A stretch of DNA of 15,040 nucleotides from positions 1 through 15,040 of the forward strand of contig JAGHDB010000294.1 of NCBI GenBank assembly GCA_021160155.1, given 5' to 3'. Of the stretch, positions 1-9,000 are shown one piece after another. A model generated the notes under the pieces. The model was not told where the DNA came from and made no database searches. It saw only the letters and a list, made by a program, of their open reading frames with translations. Each line of letters starts with the position of its first letter. Position 1 is the first letter of the stretch. The stretch is from Bacteroidales bacterium. Lineage in GTDB: Bacteria > Bacteroidota > Bacteroidia > Bacteroidales > UBA12481. Made by a program: the position numbers and the translations under genes.

Positions 1-6
1 AAAACC

Positions 7-2136
7 ATGAACAAACTGTTTCAGCTCCGTTACGTTTTTCTGCTGGTTACACTCTTTCTGTCCGGCACCTCCCATACACAACCGGCAAACTTCAGTTTGT
101 CAGAAGTTATGTCGTATCCTTTCCCTTCGGGATTGGTTGGGGCTACGCATAATTCACGAATCGCCTGGATTTTTAACGAATCCGGTTTGCGTAATGTATA
201 TGTGGCTGAAGGCCCCGATTTTACAGCCAGAAAACTAACCCGGTTCAACCAGGATGACGGACAGGCTCTTTCTTCTCTGTCTATCTCTTCCGACGGCACC
301 TGGGTGGTTTTCATCCGCGGAGGCGATTTTGGCGGAAACTGGGGTACTTCGCAGCCGGTAAACCCGACTTTCAGTACACTGAAACCAAAAATCCGGATTT
401 GGGCCGTTCCTTTTCGCAATGGCAATCCCCGGGTCATTGGCGACGGTACCAGTCCGGTTATCACTCCCGACAATAAAAATGTAACTTTTATTAAGAACAG
501 CCAGGTCTGGATCGTTCCGATCGACGGTTCGGCAAAACCACACCAACTCTTTTACGCCCGTGGAAGCATTGATTCTCAGGCTTGGTCACCTGACGGCACC
601 CGTCTGGCTTTTCGTTCAAATCGTTCAGATCACTCTTTCATAGGGATTTTTTCAGGAGCCGATCACCCGGTTTTATGGATAGATCCTTCTTTTAACCGGG
701 ATCGATTACCCCACTGGTCGCCCGACGGGTCACGCCTGGTTTTTATCCGCCAACCCGGACGGGGAGGAGCTCCCGATTCAATCCTGACCCCCCGGCATCA
801 CCCCTGGATGATCATGACAGCTGAAACCACAGGGGGCAAAGCCCGGATGATCTGGAAAGCTCCTGAAACCCTCCGCGGATCCCCCCCTAATACCCAAGGC
901 GGAATCAACCTGCATTGGGCGGCCAAAGGACGAATTGTCTTTCTTTCTTATCAGGATGGATGGCCCCATCTGTACAGTATTTCTGAAAACGGAGGGGATC
1001 AGTTGTTACTGACACCCGGTCATTTTATGGCAGAATACATCCGTCTGAGTCCCGACCGCCGCTGGCTGGTTTTCTGTGGAAATACCGGCAGGGATAAACT
1101 GGATGTTGACCGCCGCCATGTCATTCGTGTGCCGGTTGACCGGCAAAATATGGAAGTCATGACGCCGGGTGAGGGGCTCGAATGGACCCCGGTCATTACC
1201 GGGGGCGGAAAATACCTTGTATATCTTTCTGCTACCGCACAACGCCCCCCGTTGCCGGCAGTTATGGATCTTGAATCCCGCCATATCAAACTATTGGCTA
1301 CCGGGCGAATACCCGATTCTTTCCCCGTACAAAAACTGGTCACCCCCAAACAGGTTATCTTTAACGCTCCTGACGGCACTACACTGCACGGAACGTTGTT
1401 TCTGCCCGAAAACAGGCCGGGCCGTAAACCGGCTATCGTATATATCCACGGCGGACCTCCCCGGCAAATGCTGCTGGGTTGGCATTACTCATCATACTAT
1501 TCAAATGGTTATGCGGTCAATCAGTATTTAACCAGCCTGGGATATGTGGTTTTGTCAATTAATTATCGCCTGGGTATCGGTTATGGTTATGAATTTCATA
1601 ACCCACTACATGCCAACTACCGGGGTGCAGCTGAATATCAGGATATTAAAGCTGCCGGCGAATGGCTGGCCCGTCAAACTTATGTGGATCCTCAAAAAAT
1701 CGGAGTATACGGAGGTTCCTATGGAGGATATCTGACAGCCATGGCCCTGGCACGTAACTCCGATCTTTTTGCTGCCGGAGTAGATATCCACGGGGTACAC
1801 GACCGCTCTGTCGGGCGGGCGGGTGGTTGGTCGTATCCCGACCGGTATGAAAAAGCACCTGACTGGAAACAGGCAGTTCAGGTAGCCTGGCAATCATCAC
1901 CGGTTGCTTATGTCAAAAATTGGCGTTCTCCCGTTCTTATTATTCATGGGGATGACGACCGAAATGTCCATTTCAGTGAAAGTACCGGGCTGGTTCAACG
2001 ACTGAAAAAAAGAGGCGTTTATGTTGAAACGCTGGTCATCGTAGACGACACCCATCATTTTCTGATGCACCATAACCAGTTAACTGTCAACCTGGCAATT
2101 GCGGATTTCTTTACCAGAAAATTGCCATTGAAATGA
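7..2136 (+). CDS. Secreted S9 family (prolyl oligopeptidase-type) serine peptidase
   Basis: Predicted exported peptidase that would cleave short peptides, probably in the periplasm. Residues 1-25 form a signal peptide (basic start, then hydrophobic FLLVTLFL). Residues ~40-430 look like a beta-propeller, with PD40/WD40-like strands such as SPDGTRLAF (194-202), SPDGSRLVF (238-246) and SPDRRWLVF (348-356). Residues ~450-709 are an alpha/beta-hydrolase domain. The triad is visible: Ser571 in GGSYGGY (569-575), Asp651 in HGDDDRNV and His683 in DDTHHF. HGGP at 481-484 fits the oxyanion-hole loop. The 709-residue length is normal for the family. The ATG at 7 is used because the signal peptide follows directly; upstream DNA is outside the window. 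It converges on the lipid cassette with 20 nt between stop codons. The exact S9 subfamily and peptide specificity cannot be told from sequence alone. Confidence 0.95.
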   Translation: MNKLFQLRYVFLLVTLFLSGTSHTQPANFSLSEVMSYPFPSGLVGATHNSRIAWIFNESGLRNVYVAEGPDFTARKLTRFNQDDGQALSSLSISSDGTWVVFIRGGDFGGNWGTSQPVNPTFSTLKPKIRIWAVPFRNGNPRVIGDGTSPVITPDNKNVTFIKNSQVWIVPIDGSAKPHQLFYARGSIDSQAWSPDGTRLAFRSNRSDHSFIGIFSGADHPVLWIDPSFNRDRLPHWSPDGSRLVFIRQPGRGGAPDSILTPRHHPWMIMTAETTGGKARMIWKAPETLRGSPPNTQGGINLHWAAKGRIVFLSYQDGWPHLYSISENGGDQLLLTPGHFMAEYIRLSPDRRWLVFCGNTGRDKLDVDRRHVIRVPVDRQNMEVMTPGEGLEWTPVITGGGKYLVYLSATAQRPPLPAVMDLESRHIKLLATGRIPDSFPVQKLVTPKQVIFNAPDGTTLHGTLFLPENRPGRKPAIVYIHGGPPRQMLLGWHYSSYYSNGYAVNQYLTSLGYVVLSINYRLGIGYGYEFHNPLHANYRGAAEYQDIKAAGEWLARQTYVDPQKIGVYGGSYGGYLTAMALARNSDLFAAGVDIHGVHDRSVGRAGGWSYPDRYEKAPDWKQAVQVAWQSSPVAYVKNWRSPVLIIHGDDDRNVHFSESTGLVQRLKKRGVYVETLVIVDDTHHFLMHHNQLTVNLAIADFFTRKLPLK

Positions 2137-2158
2137 TCCGGCAATTTACCGGATTTTT
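2136..2158 (+). terminator. Intrinsic terminator of the S9 peptidase gene
   Basis: The stem ATCCGG (2136-2141) pairs with CCGGAT (2149-2154) across the 7-nt loop CAATTTA and runs into TTTTT on the plus strand. It begins at the last base of the peptidase stop codon and overlaps the stop codon of the convergent HAD gene. The minus-strand side has no clear U-tract, so it should act mainly rightward. Confidence 0.7.
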
Positions 2159-2834
2159 ATAATATCGTCCAACGGTGATAACGGGCTGTTTTTAAAAGTC
2201 TCCTGTCGGGCTGAACACAAACCGGGTGACCCACGGCACCCAGAAGAGGAAGATCCGTAATAGAGTCGGCATAACAATAGGTCTCATCAAGATCATACTG
2301 ATGCTTTTGACAGTATGAAACACATTGCCGTTCCTTCTCCAGACCAAAGCATAATGACCCCTCGGGTAATCCTGTGAAAATACCCTCTTTCACCTCCATC
2401 CTGGAACAAATTACATCATCCAGATTCAGGTGCCGGGCAACCGGGTCGCATACATAATTCAATGCGGCAGAAAGCAACACTACCGATGCTCCTTTTTCGC
2501 GATGTTTCCGGATCATCTCTCTCATTGCCGGCCGAATTCTGGGTATCAGTATATTGACGGTCACATCCGCTGCCAGTTCAGCCAGCGTATGCTCAGGCAC
2601 CCCTTTCAACCAAAGTGCCATTTTCTGTACCACCAGTTCCGGATCCCGAAACCCGCCTTTATATAATATTAAAAACCAGAGCGCACGCGATAAATCCCTG
2701 ATCGTCATGATCTTTCTGCGAAAAGCCTCTTTAATCAGATACCTGCCACTGTTGACTTCCAGCAGGGTATCATCAAGGTCAATTAAAACCACGTAGGATT
2801 TTCCGTTGCTATTCTCCGAAGAAATGTGGTCCAT
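2157..2834 (-). CDS. HAD-superfamily (subfamily IB, phosphoserine-phosphatase-like) phosphatase
   Basis: Predicted cytoplasmic Mg-dependent phosphatase of the haloacid dehalogenase superfamily. All four motifs are visible: motif I DLDDT (Asp19 nucleophile, Asp21 acid/base), motif II Ser122 in LLSAA, motif III Lys167 in EKERQ, and motif IV ADSITDLPLL (Asp190, Asp194). The 225-residue length fits HAD-IB with a helical cap between motifs I and II. It is the last gene of the acyltransferase-kinase-phosphatase run, and its ATG lies 26 nt inside the kinase gene, so translation is probably coupled. HAD-IB domains are known next to or fused with PlsC-type acyltransferases in other bacteria, so a lipid phosphate or lipid head-group precursor is a reasonable substrate. 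That is inference; true SerB activity is less likely given the context. Confidence 0.85.
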   Translation of the reverse strand: MDHISSENSNGKSYVVLIDLDDTLLEVNSGRYLIKEAFRRKIMTIRDLSRALWFLILYKGGFRDPELVVQKMALWLKGVPEHTLAELAADVTVNILIPRIRPAMREMIRKHREKGASVVLLSAALNYVCDPVARHLNLDDVICSRMEVKEGIFTGLPEGSLCFGLEKERQCVSYCQKHQYDLDETYCYADSITDLPLLGAVGHPVCVQPDRRLLKTARYHRWTIL

Positions 2835-3732
2835 AAGGATTATAAATGATTTTCAATGCACCCGGTTGAATCCGCACATTAAAATCCCGGGCAAAATGAA
2901 GTTCTCCATCCACATGAAACGGCATTTTCTGATGAAATGACAGATCCAGTTTATCCGTCTGATAATAATGAACTCTTTTATCATGAATATGAACTCCCTT
3001 CGGCACCATAGTCAGAATTCTCAATCGTTGCAACAGCCCGAGACGCCTGATACTGCACACATCCATTAATCCGTCATCGGCAATTGCCTTCGGGGTAAGA
3101 AAAAAACTTGCGGCAAACCGTCTGCCAATAGCCACCGTATTCATAAAACAATCGTTTTCACTCTCCTGTCCATCCACCAGAACCGTCATCTTTTTCTCAC
3201 GGTAAAATAGAAGAGTTTTAAGAATCTGCCAGATGTATTTGCTCTTCCCTCCTTTTTTCACTTCACCGGATTCTGAATAATTTTCTGCAGCCACCTGTGC
3301 ATCAAATCCCAATCCAATCCCGTTAAGAAAAGGTATTCCGTTACAACTACCCACATCCATCAACCGGGTTTTTTGTTCAAAAAACACTTTCCAGTCAGCT
3401 TCTTTGAACCGGTCTGAAAACCCGAGTATCTGGTTAAAATCATTACCCGTACCTGCCGGGATCAATCCTGTGATCACATCCTCACGACGGATCAACGGAA
3501 CAGCAACTTCGTTCATTGTTCCGTCACCACCTACCGCAATAATATGGCTATAGCCCTGATCTGCATAATGACGTGATAATTCCGATGCATGTCCGATCCG
3601 TTCAGTTTGCACTATTTCGGCATTTACGTCATACTTTCGGAACATCTTTTCAACTGTCGGAGCATATTCACCGGCAAACCCATTTCCTGCAACCGGATTT
3701 AAAATAAAAATCCATTTTTCTTGCCGTCCCAT
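2809..3732 (-). CDS. YegS/DagK-family lipid kinase (diacylglycerol kinase catalytic domain)
   Basis: Predicted soluble or membrane-associated kinase that phosphorylates diacylglycerol or a related lipid with ATP. Hallmarks are NPVAGNG (12-18), the nucleotide-binding GGDGTMNEV (68-76), PAGTGNDF (92-99), IADDGLMDV (217-225) and the C-terminal HVDGE (273-277). The 307-residue length is typical of the YegS/Rv2252/BmrU group. It starts 5 nt after the upstream PlsC-like gene and overlaps the downstream HAD gene by 26 nt, so the three are almost certainly one transcript. PlsC makes phosphatidate from lysophosphatidate, and this kinase would make phosphatidate from diacylglycerol, so both could feed the same pool. 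Lipid specificity (diacylglycerol, ceramide or other) cannot be decided here; sphingolipid-making Bacteroidota leave the ceramide option open. Confidence 0.92.
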   Translation of the reverse strand: MGRQEKWIFILNPVAGNGFAGEYAPTVEKMFRKYDVNAEIVQTERIGHASELSRHYADQGYSHIIAVGGDGTMNEVAVPLIRREDVITGLIPAGTGNDFNQILGFSDRFKEADWKVFFEQKTRLMDVGSCNGIPFLNGIGLGFDAQVAAENYSESGEVKKGGKSKYIWQILKTLLFYREKKMTVLVDGQESENDCFMNTVAIGRRFAASFFLTPKAIADDGLMDVCSIRRLGLLQRLRILTMVPKGVHIHDKRVHYYQTDKLDLSFHQKMPFHVDGELHFARDFNVRIQPGALKIIYNPYGPHFFGE

Positions 3733-3737
3733 CTTTA

Positions 3738-4481
3738 TTAATTTGAGGAATAAACTGATTCAATTACTCGTTTAACTGTATTGATAATTTCATGATCTTC
3801 CAGAGACAGTAATTCATCCCTGTTTATCGGTTTGTGTATCACCACTTTTAATTTAGATCTGAAATTGATATGAAACCTGTTCTTAGGCTTTAATCCGTAA
3901 AACCCAACCAGTGTGACCGGAAGAACATTCATGTTTGAAGCCCGTAATACATGTAAAAAACCCTTTCTGAAACGATTGATTCTGCCATCTGAAGTGCGGG
4001 TACCCTCAGGAAAAATCGCAATACTGTTTCCTTTGCTGCTATGTGTAAGTTGTTCCAGCATCTTTTTGGTATTATCTAAACCGGTTGTCTTCATCGGAAC
4101 ATAATTCATCCTCCTTAACAGTTGTCCGAATACCGGCACCTTAAGTAAATGTTCACGTCCAAACCAGGATATTCCGGGACAAAAAACCATGATCGCCAAA
4201 ATATCAAACAAACTGGCATGGTTGGCCACCAGGATATACCGTTGCTTTTTATCAACATGCTCCCTGCCCAGCACTTTCAATCGCTTTCCCATCAGTAAGA
4301 AACTGGTCCTGGCCCAAAAAACAGTCAGCCAAATCAACCAACTCCGTCGTCCCAGATAAGCAAAAGGCAGAGCCAGCATAACCAATACCAGCGTAAAAAG
4401 ATAAAGAATAAAAAAGACGGGTACTGTAAGTACTATAAACAATCTTGTAATCAACCTGTTATGTTGCTGAATAGGGAACAT
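3738..4481 (-). CDS. PlsC-like 1-acylglycerol-3-phosphate acyltransferase (LPLAT family)
   Basis: Predicted inner-membrane acyltransferase that transfers an acyl chain to lysophosphatidate or a related acceptor to give phosphatidate. A hydrophobic segment at ~12-42 anchors the protein. The catalytic HX4D box is NHASLFD (His88, Asp93), and the acceptor-binding motif is FPEGTRTSDG (157-166). VPM at 128-130 fits the third LPLAT block. The 247-residue length is standard. It is the first gene of a three-gene minus-strand run with the lipid kinase and the HAD phosphatase. The ATG at 4481 precedes a short polar stretch and the membrane segment, and no better start is seen. The symbol plsC is withheld because Bacteroidota often carry several paralogues, including ornithine-lipid acyltransferases. 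Confidence 0.92.
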   Translation of the reverse strand: MFPIQQHNRLITRLFIVLTVPVFFILYLFTLVLVMLALPFAYLGRRSWLIWLTVFWARTSFLLMGKRLKVLGREHVDKKQRYILVANHASLFDILAIMVFCPGISWFGREHLLKVPVFGQLLRRMNYVPMKTTGLDNTKKMLEQLTHSSKGNSIAIFPEGTRTSDGRINRFRKGFLHVLRASNMNVLPVTLVGFYGLKPKNRFHINFRSKLKVVIHKPINRDELLSLEDHEIINTVKRVIESVYSSN

Positions 4482-4555
4482 AGCATCATTTACCGGGATG
4501 CAAAATACACATTTTGGTTCACTCTTCGCGACCGATTAAAATTCGTTTTACCGTT

Positions 4556-4582
4556 TGTCCTTTCGGACAGGTTACCCTGTCC
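4556..4582. other. Three-armed, mutually exclusive hairpins between the symporter and lipid genes
   Basis: GGACAGG (4565-4571), TTAC and CCTGTCC (4576-4582) form a perfect 7-bp stem with a 4-nt loop. TGTCC at 4556-4560 can instead pair with GGACA at 4565-4569 across TTTC, so the middle arm has two possible partners. No U-tract follows on either strand, so this is not a standard intrinsic terminator. It lies in the 152-nt gap after the symporter stop and before the acyltransferase start. A role in the acyltransferase leader or in 3'-end processing of the symporter mRNA is possible but unproven. Confidence 0.4.
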
Positions 4583-4633
4583 AGATAAATTCCCGGGGAA
4601 AATCGCCTTCCGGACTATGCAACATCATTGTGG

Positions 4634-5998
4634 TTAATGTGTACCCTCTTTCAGCCGGTCAAAATATATCCGGGCTTCCCGAAGCACTTTCGGGGATAAT
4701 AACAAGGCAGAAATCATCGTTGGGAAAGCCATGCTGGCATAAGCCCCGTCAATCAGGCTGATCACCACTTTTAAAGTGGCCGCAGCACCCACCGGAATAA
4801 CGATTATATAAAAAACACTGTATATGATTTTATTTTTTGCTCCAAATAAAAATGAGAAGCATTTTCCACCATAATAAGGAAAAGCAAACAGGGTGGTTAA
4901 TGAAAAAATCATCACGCAGGCAATCAAAATATAGGGGCCGGCTACCGGTATTGCTTCGCGAAATGCCTGAGCTGTTAAAGTAACCCCGTCTGCATCACCC
5001 CTCTGCCATACACCGGTAACAATAATAGCCAGAGCGGTCATAGTGCAAACTATAATCGTATCAATCATCGGTTCGAACATCGCCACTAATCCCTCCCGCA
5101 CCGGTTCAGCGGTTTTAGCAGCACCATGAGCCATTGGAGCAGTGCCGATACCTGCCTCGTTTGAAAAAGCCGCACGCCGGACTCCAACTATGATAATCCC
5201 TCCCAATGAACCTCCCAAAACGGCCTCTCCCGAAAAAGCATCTCTGAAAATCAGTTTAAATCCGGGTATAATAGCATCGGCATGTACAAAAAGAATATAT
5301 AATACGGAACCTATATATAATACCACCATAAACGGAACCAAAAAACCAGCTACTGTACCGATCCTCTTAATCCCGCCGAAAAGTACTAACACGACCAATA
5401 ACGCAATTCCCAATCCAATCAATAAATTACCCGTAAGGGATTCTCTGACCCCATTCGGAACCAGAATAATATCCCTTATGGCCTGAGTCAGTTGATTGGC
5501 CTGAAAAATGGGGGAAACCCCTATCATCCCCATGATGCTGAAAAAAACTGCTAAAAACTTCCAGTTTTTACCCAATCCCTGCATAATAACATACATCGGG
5601 CCCCCCTGAAGTTTTCCTTCTGAATCCCTGCCCCGGTACATCACAGAAAGGGTATTGGTAAAAAACTTGGTTGACATCCCGATAAAAGCACTTACCCACA
5701 TCCAAAAAACCGCCCCGGGTCCGCCTGTGGTTATAGCTACTGCAATACCACTTATATTACCCATCCCTACCGTGGCTGCCAAAGCCGTTGAAACTGCCTG
5801 GTAGTGATTGATCTGACCGGGTTCATCCGGATTATCGTATTTCCCCAACAATACTCTGATACCATGCCCGAAATAACGAAAGGGCAACAGTCTCGAATAA
5901 ACCATGAAATACAACCCCCCACCCAATAACAGGATCAACAGGGGAGGGCCCCACATAAAATTCCCAAAATCTACAATGGCCTGGCTTATTTTTGACAC
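4634..5998 (-). CDS. AGCS-family sodium/alanine(glycine) symporter
   Basis: Predicted inner-membrane transporter importing alanine or glycine with sodium. Its 454 residues contain about ten hydrophobic segments. AGCS-type landmarks are the glycine-rich ATVGMGNISGIAVAI (75-89), GGPGAVFWMW (92-101), the loop QGGPMY (131-136) and the strongly conserved AAFSNEAGIGTAPMAHGAAK (276-295). The C-terminal tail is short and charged. It is a single gene, divergent from the GH31 gene and 152 nt upstream of the same-strand lipid cassette. No strong terminator separates it from that cassette, so read-through is possible. Substrate choice between alanine, glycine and other small amino acids cannot be settled from the sequence. 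Confidence 0.95.
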   Translation of the reverse strand: MSKISQAIVDFGNFMWGPPLLILLLGGGLYFMVYSRLLPFRYFGHGIRVLLGKYDNPDEPGQINHYQAVSTALAATVGMGNISGIAVAITTGGPGAVFWMWVSAFIGMSTKFFTNTLSVMYRGRDSEGKLQGGPMYVIMQGLGKNWKFLAVFFSIMGMIGVSPIFQANQLTQAIRDIILVPNGVRESLTGNLLIGLGIALLVVLVLFGGIKRIGTVAGFLVPFMVVLYIGSVLYILFVHADAIIPGFKLIFRDAFSGEAVLGGSLGGIIIVGVRRAAFSNEAGIGTAPMAHGAAKTAEPVREGLVAMFEPMIDTIIVCTMTALAIIVTGVWQRGDADGVTLTAQAFREAIPVAGPYILIACVMIFSLTTLFAFPYYGGKCFSFLFGAKNKIIYSVFYIIVIPVGAAATLKVVISLIDGAYASMAFPTMISALLLSPKVLREARIYFDRLKEGTH

Positions 5999-6008
5999 AT
6001 CCGGATTT

Positions 6009-6016
6009 TAGGTTTG
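6009..6016 (+). promoter_or_regulatory. Candidate -7 element (TAGGTTTG) for the GH31 gene
   Basis: TAGGTTTG matches the Bacteroidetes -7 consensus TAnnTTTG exactly and is followed by CA, as is common. Transcription would start near 6023 and leave a ~55-nt leader before the ATG at 6079. No TTTG lies at the ideal 19-nt spacing; the nearest, at 5991-5994, is too close. The TTTGCAAA centre is palindromic, and a weaker minus-strand element for the symporter gene (CTATTTTG read from 6024 to 6017) overlaps it face to face. Confidence 0.45.
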
Positions 6017-6078
6017 CAAAATAGCAAGAATTATTCCGGATTTTTCTTTCTATTTTTAAAACCTTAATAAAAGCTGCA

Positions 6079-9000
6079 ATGAAACATCTGTTTGCTCTCG
6101 GATTACTGACTATACTGACTATCTCACTACCGGCCCAAAAAACAGGTAAAATATTCTGGCATGAAGATTTTTCAACCGGACAATTACCTGCCGGATGGAG
6201 CACTAAAGCTCTGAATGACAGTGCTGTTAACTGGATTATCACAGATCAACCTTACCCGGGTTCATGGGGCCATACGCGGCAGGCTCCGCCAATCGCCTCC
6301 TCCAGCCGTGGGTATCACCTCCAGTTTGCCCCGGGAGTAATAGTGAATAAAAACAGCCGCAAATGGCATACTGCAGGCCAATATCCCGATGCTTTCATAC
6401 AAACTTCAGCCATCAACTGCAAAAGTAAAAAATCGGTTGTACTGAGATTTCAACAGAAATTCTACTGGAACCGGCGCTATGTCTCAGAAAAGTCCGGACT
6501 TTTTGTGGGAGTCAGTAACGATGGACATTCCTGGGTCGAATATGACGTGCGTCAGGATATCGGTCCGCGTCAGGAATCACTCAATCCCATGGAAATTGAA
6601 CTGAACATCACTCGCACTGCCGCCCGTCAGAAAACCGTGTACCTCCGTTTCTACTGGAAAGGTCTCTACCATTGGTATTGGATGATCGATGATATCCGTC
6701 TGTCCGAAGCTTTTGAATCGGATATTCAGGCCTATGACCTGATCTCGCATCCTGAAACCGGTAATTCCTTTACCAACCACGATATGATGACCTTCAGGAT
6801 CATAAACCTCAGTGCAAAAAAACTAACCCGTGATTTTAAATGCTATCTGCAAATTGATCAGCGACAACCACTTGAGGTTGTTGTCCCGGCCAGCAGAAGA
6901 ACCCCAATTTCAATAATTGATACCGTACAAGTCAGCTTTCGTCCTGTTGACCTGACTGATTACGGCATCCATCAAATCCGGTTTTATTCCGCCCTGCCGG
7001 GTGACCTGAGAACCTCAAATGACACCCTGACTAAAACACTCTATTCAGGAGCCTACTCATTGGGTGATGTGACCGGTTTTCAGCCCGGAGACCAGGAATT
7101 TACATTCTCCTGTCACAATGCCCGGTTAAAAATCCGGTTTCTCCGGGAGGATATCTACCGGGTTCAAATGGCCTATGACGGTCATTTCACCAACCCGGCC
7201 GGCAACGACCTGGTGATCCATACTCCCGATGCTCCGGTACTGGTAAAGGAACGTGATCAGGGAGATTATTACCTCTTTCAAACCCGCCAGCTGGCTCTGC
7301 GGGTGTATAAACATCCGCTGCGCCTTGCCCAGTACCGGCCGGATAATAAAACTCTGGTGTGGCAAGAGACCAATGGATTAACCTACGGAAAAGAGACCGT
7401 ACAGTACATCAAACGTGGTAAAAACGAATATTTCTACGGCGGAGGAATGCAAAACGGCCGTTTTTCACACCGTGGTCAAACTATTAAACTCACCATTGAT
7501 TACAACTGGGAAGACGGAGGAAATCCCAACCCCGCTCCTTTCTTCATGAGTAACAAAGGATGGGGCGCTTTTCGCAACACATACGCTCCCGGTTATTATT
7601 CGTTTAAAGATACTGTGCGGCTGGTTCATAAAGAGGCCCGTTTCGATAGCTATTTTTTTACCGGATCCTCATTAAAAGACATTTTGGGAGATTATACCGA
7701 TCTGACCGGCAAACCTTTTCTGATGCCCCGCTGGGCCCTCAGCATGGGCGATGCCAACTGCTATAACCGGGGTGCCAAATCAAAAGCCAAAACCATCGGC
7801 AGTACACGTAGCGGATTCAGCGGTACAACACCCGATGTGATCTGGTTAATCGCCGACGAATACATCAAACACAAAATGCCCCGCGGGTGGATTCTCCCGA
7901 ATGACGGGTACGGATGCGGCTACACCAAACTGGATTCGGTTGTGAAAGAACTGCATAAAAGGGGATTCATGACCGGGCTGTGGACCGAAAGCGGAGTGGA
8001 TAAAATTGCCTATGAAGTGGGCACACTGGGATCACGCCTCTGTAAACTGGATGTTGCCTGGGTAGGTAACGGATACAAATTTGCCATTGACGGAGTTAAA
8101 GATGCCTATGAAGGAATCGAAAACAACAGCGAAGCACGCGGTTTCGTCTGGTCGGTTTGCGGATGGGCCGGCACCCAACGGCATTCGGTAGTATGGACCG
8201 GCGACCAGAGCGGAAGTTGGGACTATATCCGTTGGCATATCCCAACCGTTATCGGATCAGGCCTTTCAGCACAAAACTGCGCAACCGGAGATGTCGATGG
8301 AATTTTCGGAGGTAGTGATTCAACCTATGTGCGCGACCTGCAATGGAAATGTTTTACCCCGGCTTTTATGACCATGTCGGGCTGGGCCACCAACAATAAA
8401 AACGGGATTAAAGACAAACAGCCCTGGTTGTTCGGTGAGCCATTTACCAGCATCAACCGTAAATACCTTCAACTGAAGCAACGATTGACACCCTATATGT
8501 ACACCCTGTGTGCCGAAGCTAATTTTACCGGCGTTCCGGCTGTACGCGCACTCGTACTGGAATACCCGGATGACCCGGTCGCCCTGGGAACCAAAACCCA
8601 ATACCAGTTTCTGCTCGGTAAAGACCTGCTGGTGGCTCCGGTTTATACCCCTTCCGATGAGCGTGACAGTATCTATTTCCCGGCCGGGACCTGGATCGAT
8701 TATTGGGACGGAACCCGGTATGAAGGAAATACCTGGCTGAAAAAATACAACGCCCCGCTGGATAAACTCCCCCTTTTTGTGCGGTCGGGAGCCATCATAC
8801 CCATGTACCAACCGATGTACTATGACTGGGAAAGACCTACCGATACCCTGACCCTTGATATCTATCCCGACGGACATTCGATTTATGATCTTTATGAAGA
8901 TGACGGACTTACACGCGAACACCGTCAGGGTATTTATGCTTTTACCCGGTTTGAAGTATCCGTTGCGGATGACGATCCAAATGTGGCTGTCATCACAATC

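Noticed and set aside
4501..4507. CAAAATA (TATTTTG on the minus strand) as the -7 box of the acyltransferase gene
   Set aside because: It is one base short of TAnnTTTG and no TTTG lies 19-21 nt upstream; too weak to annotate, although a similar heptamer sits at the same distance from the symporter start.
5832..6242. 136-codon minus-strand frame across the symporter start and the GH31 start
   Set aside because: It overlaps two strong genes, reads through their shared promoter region and has no recognisable domain.
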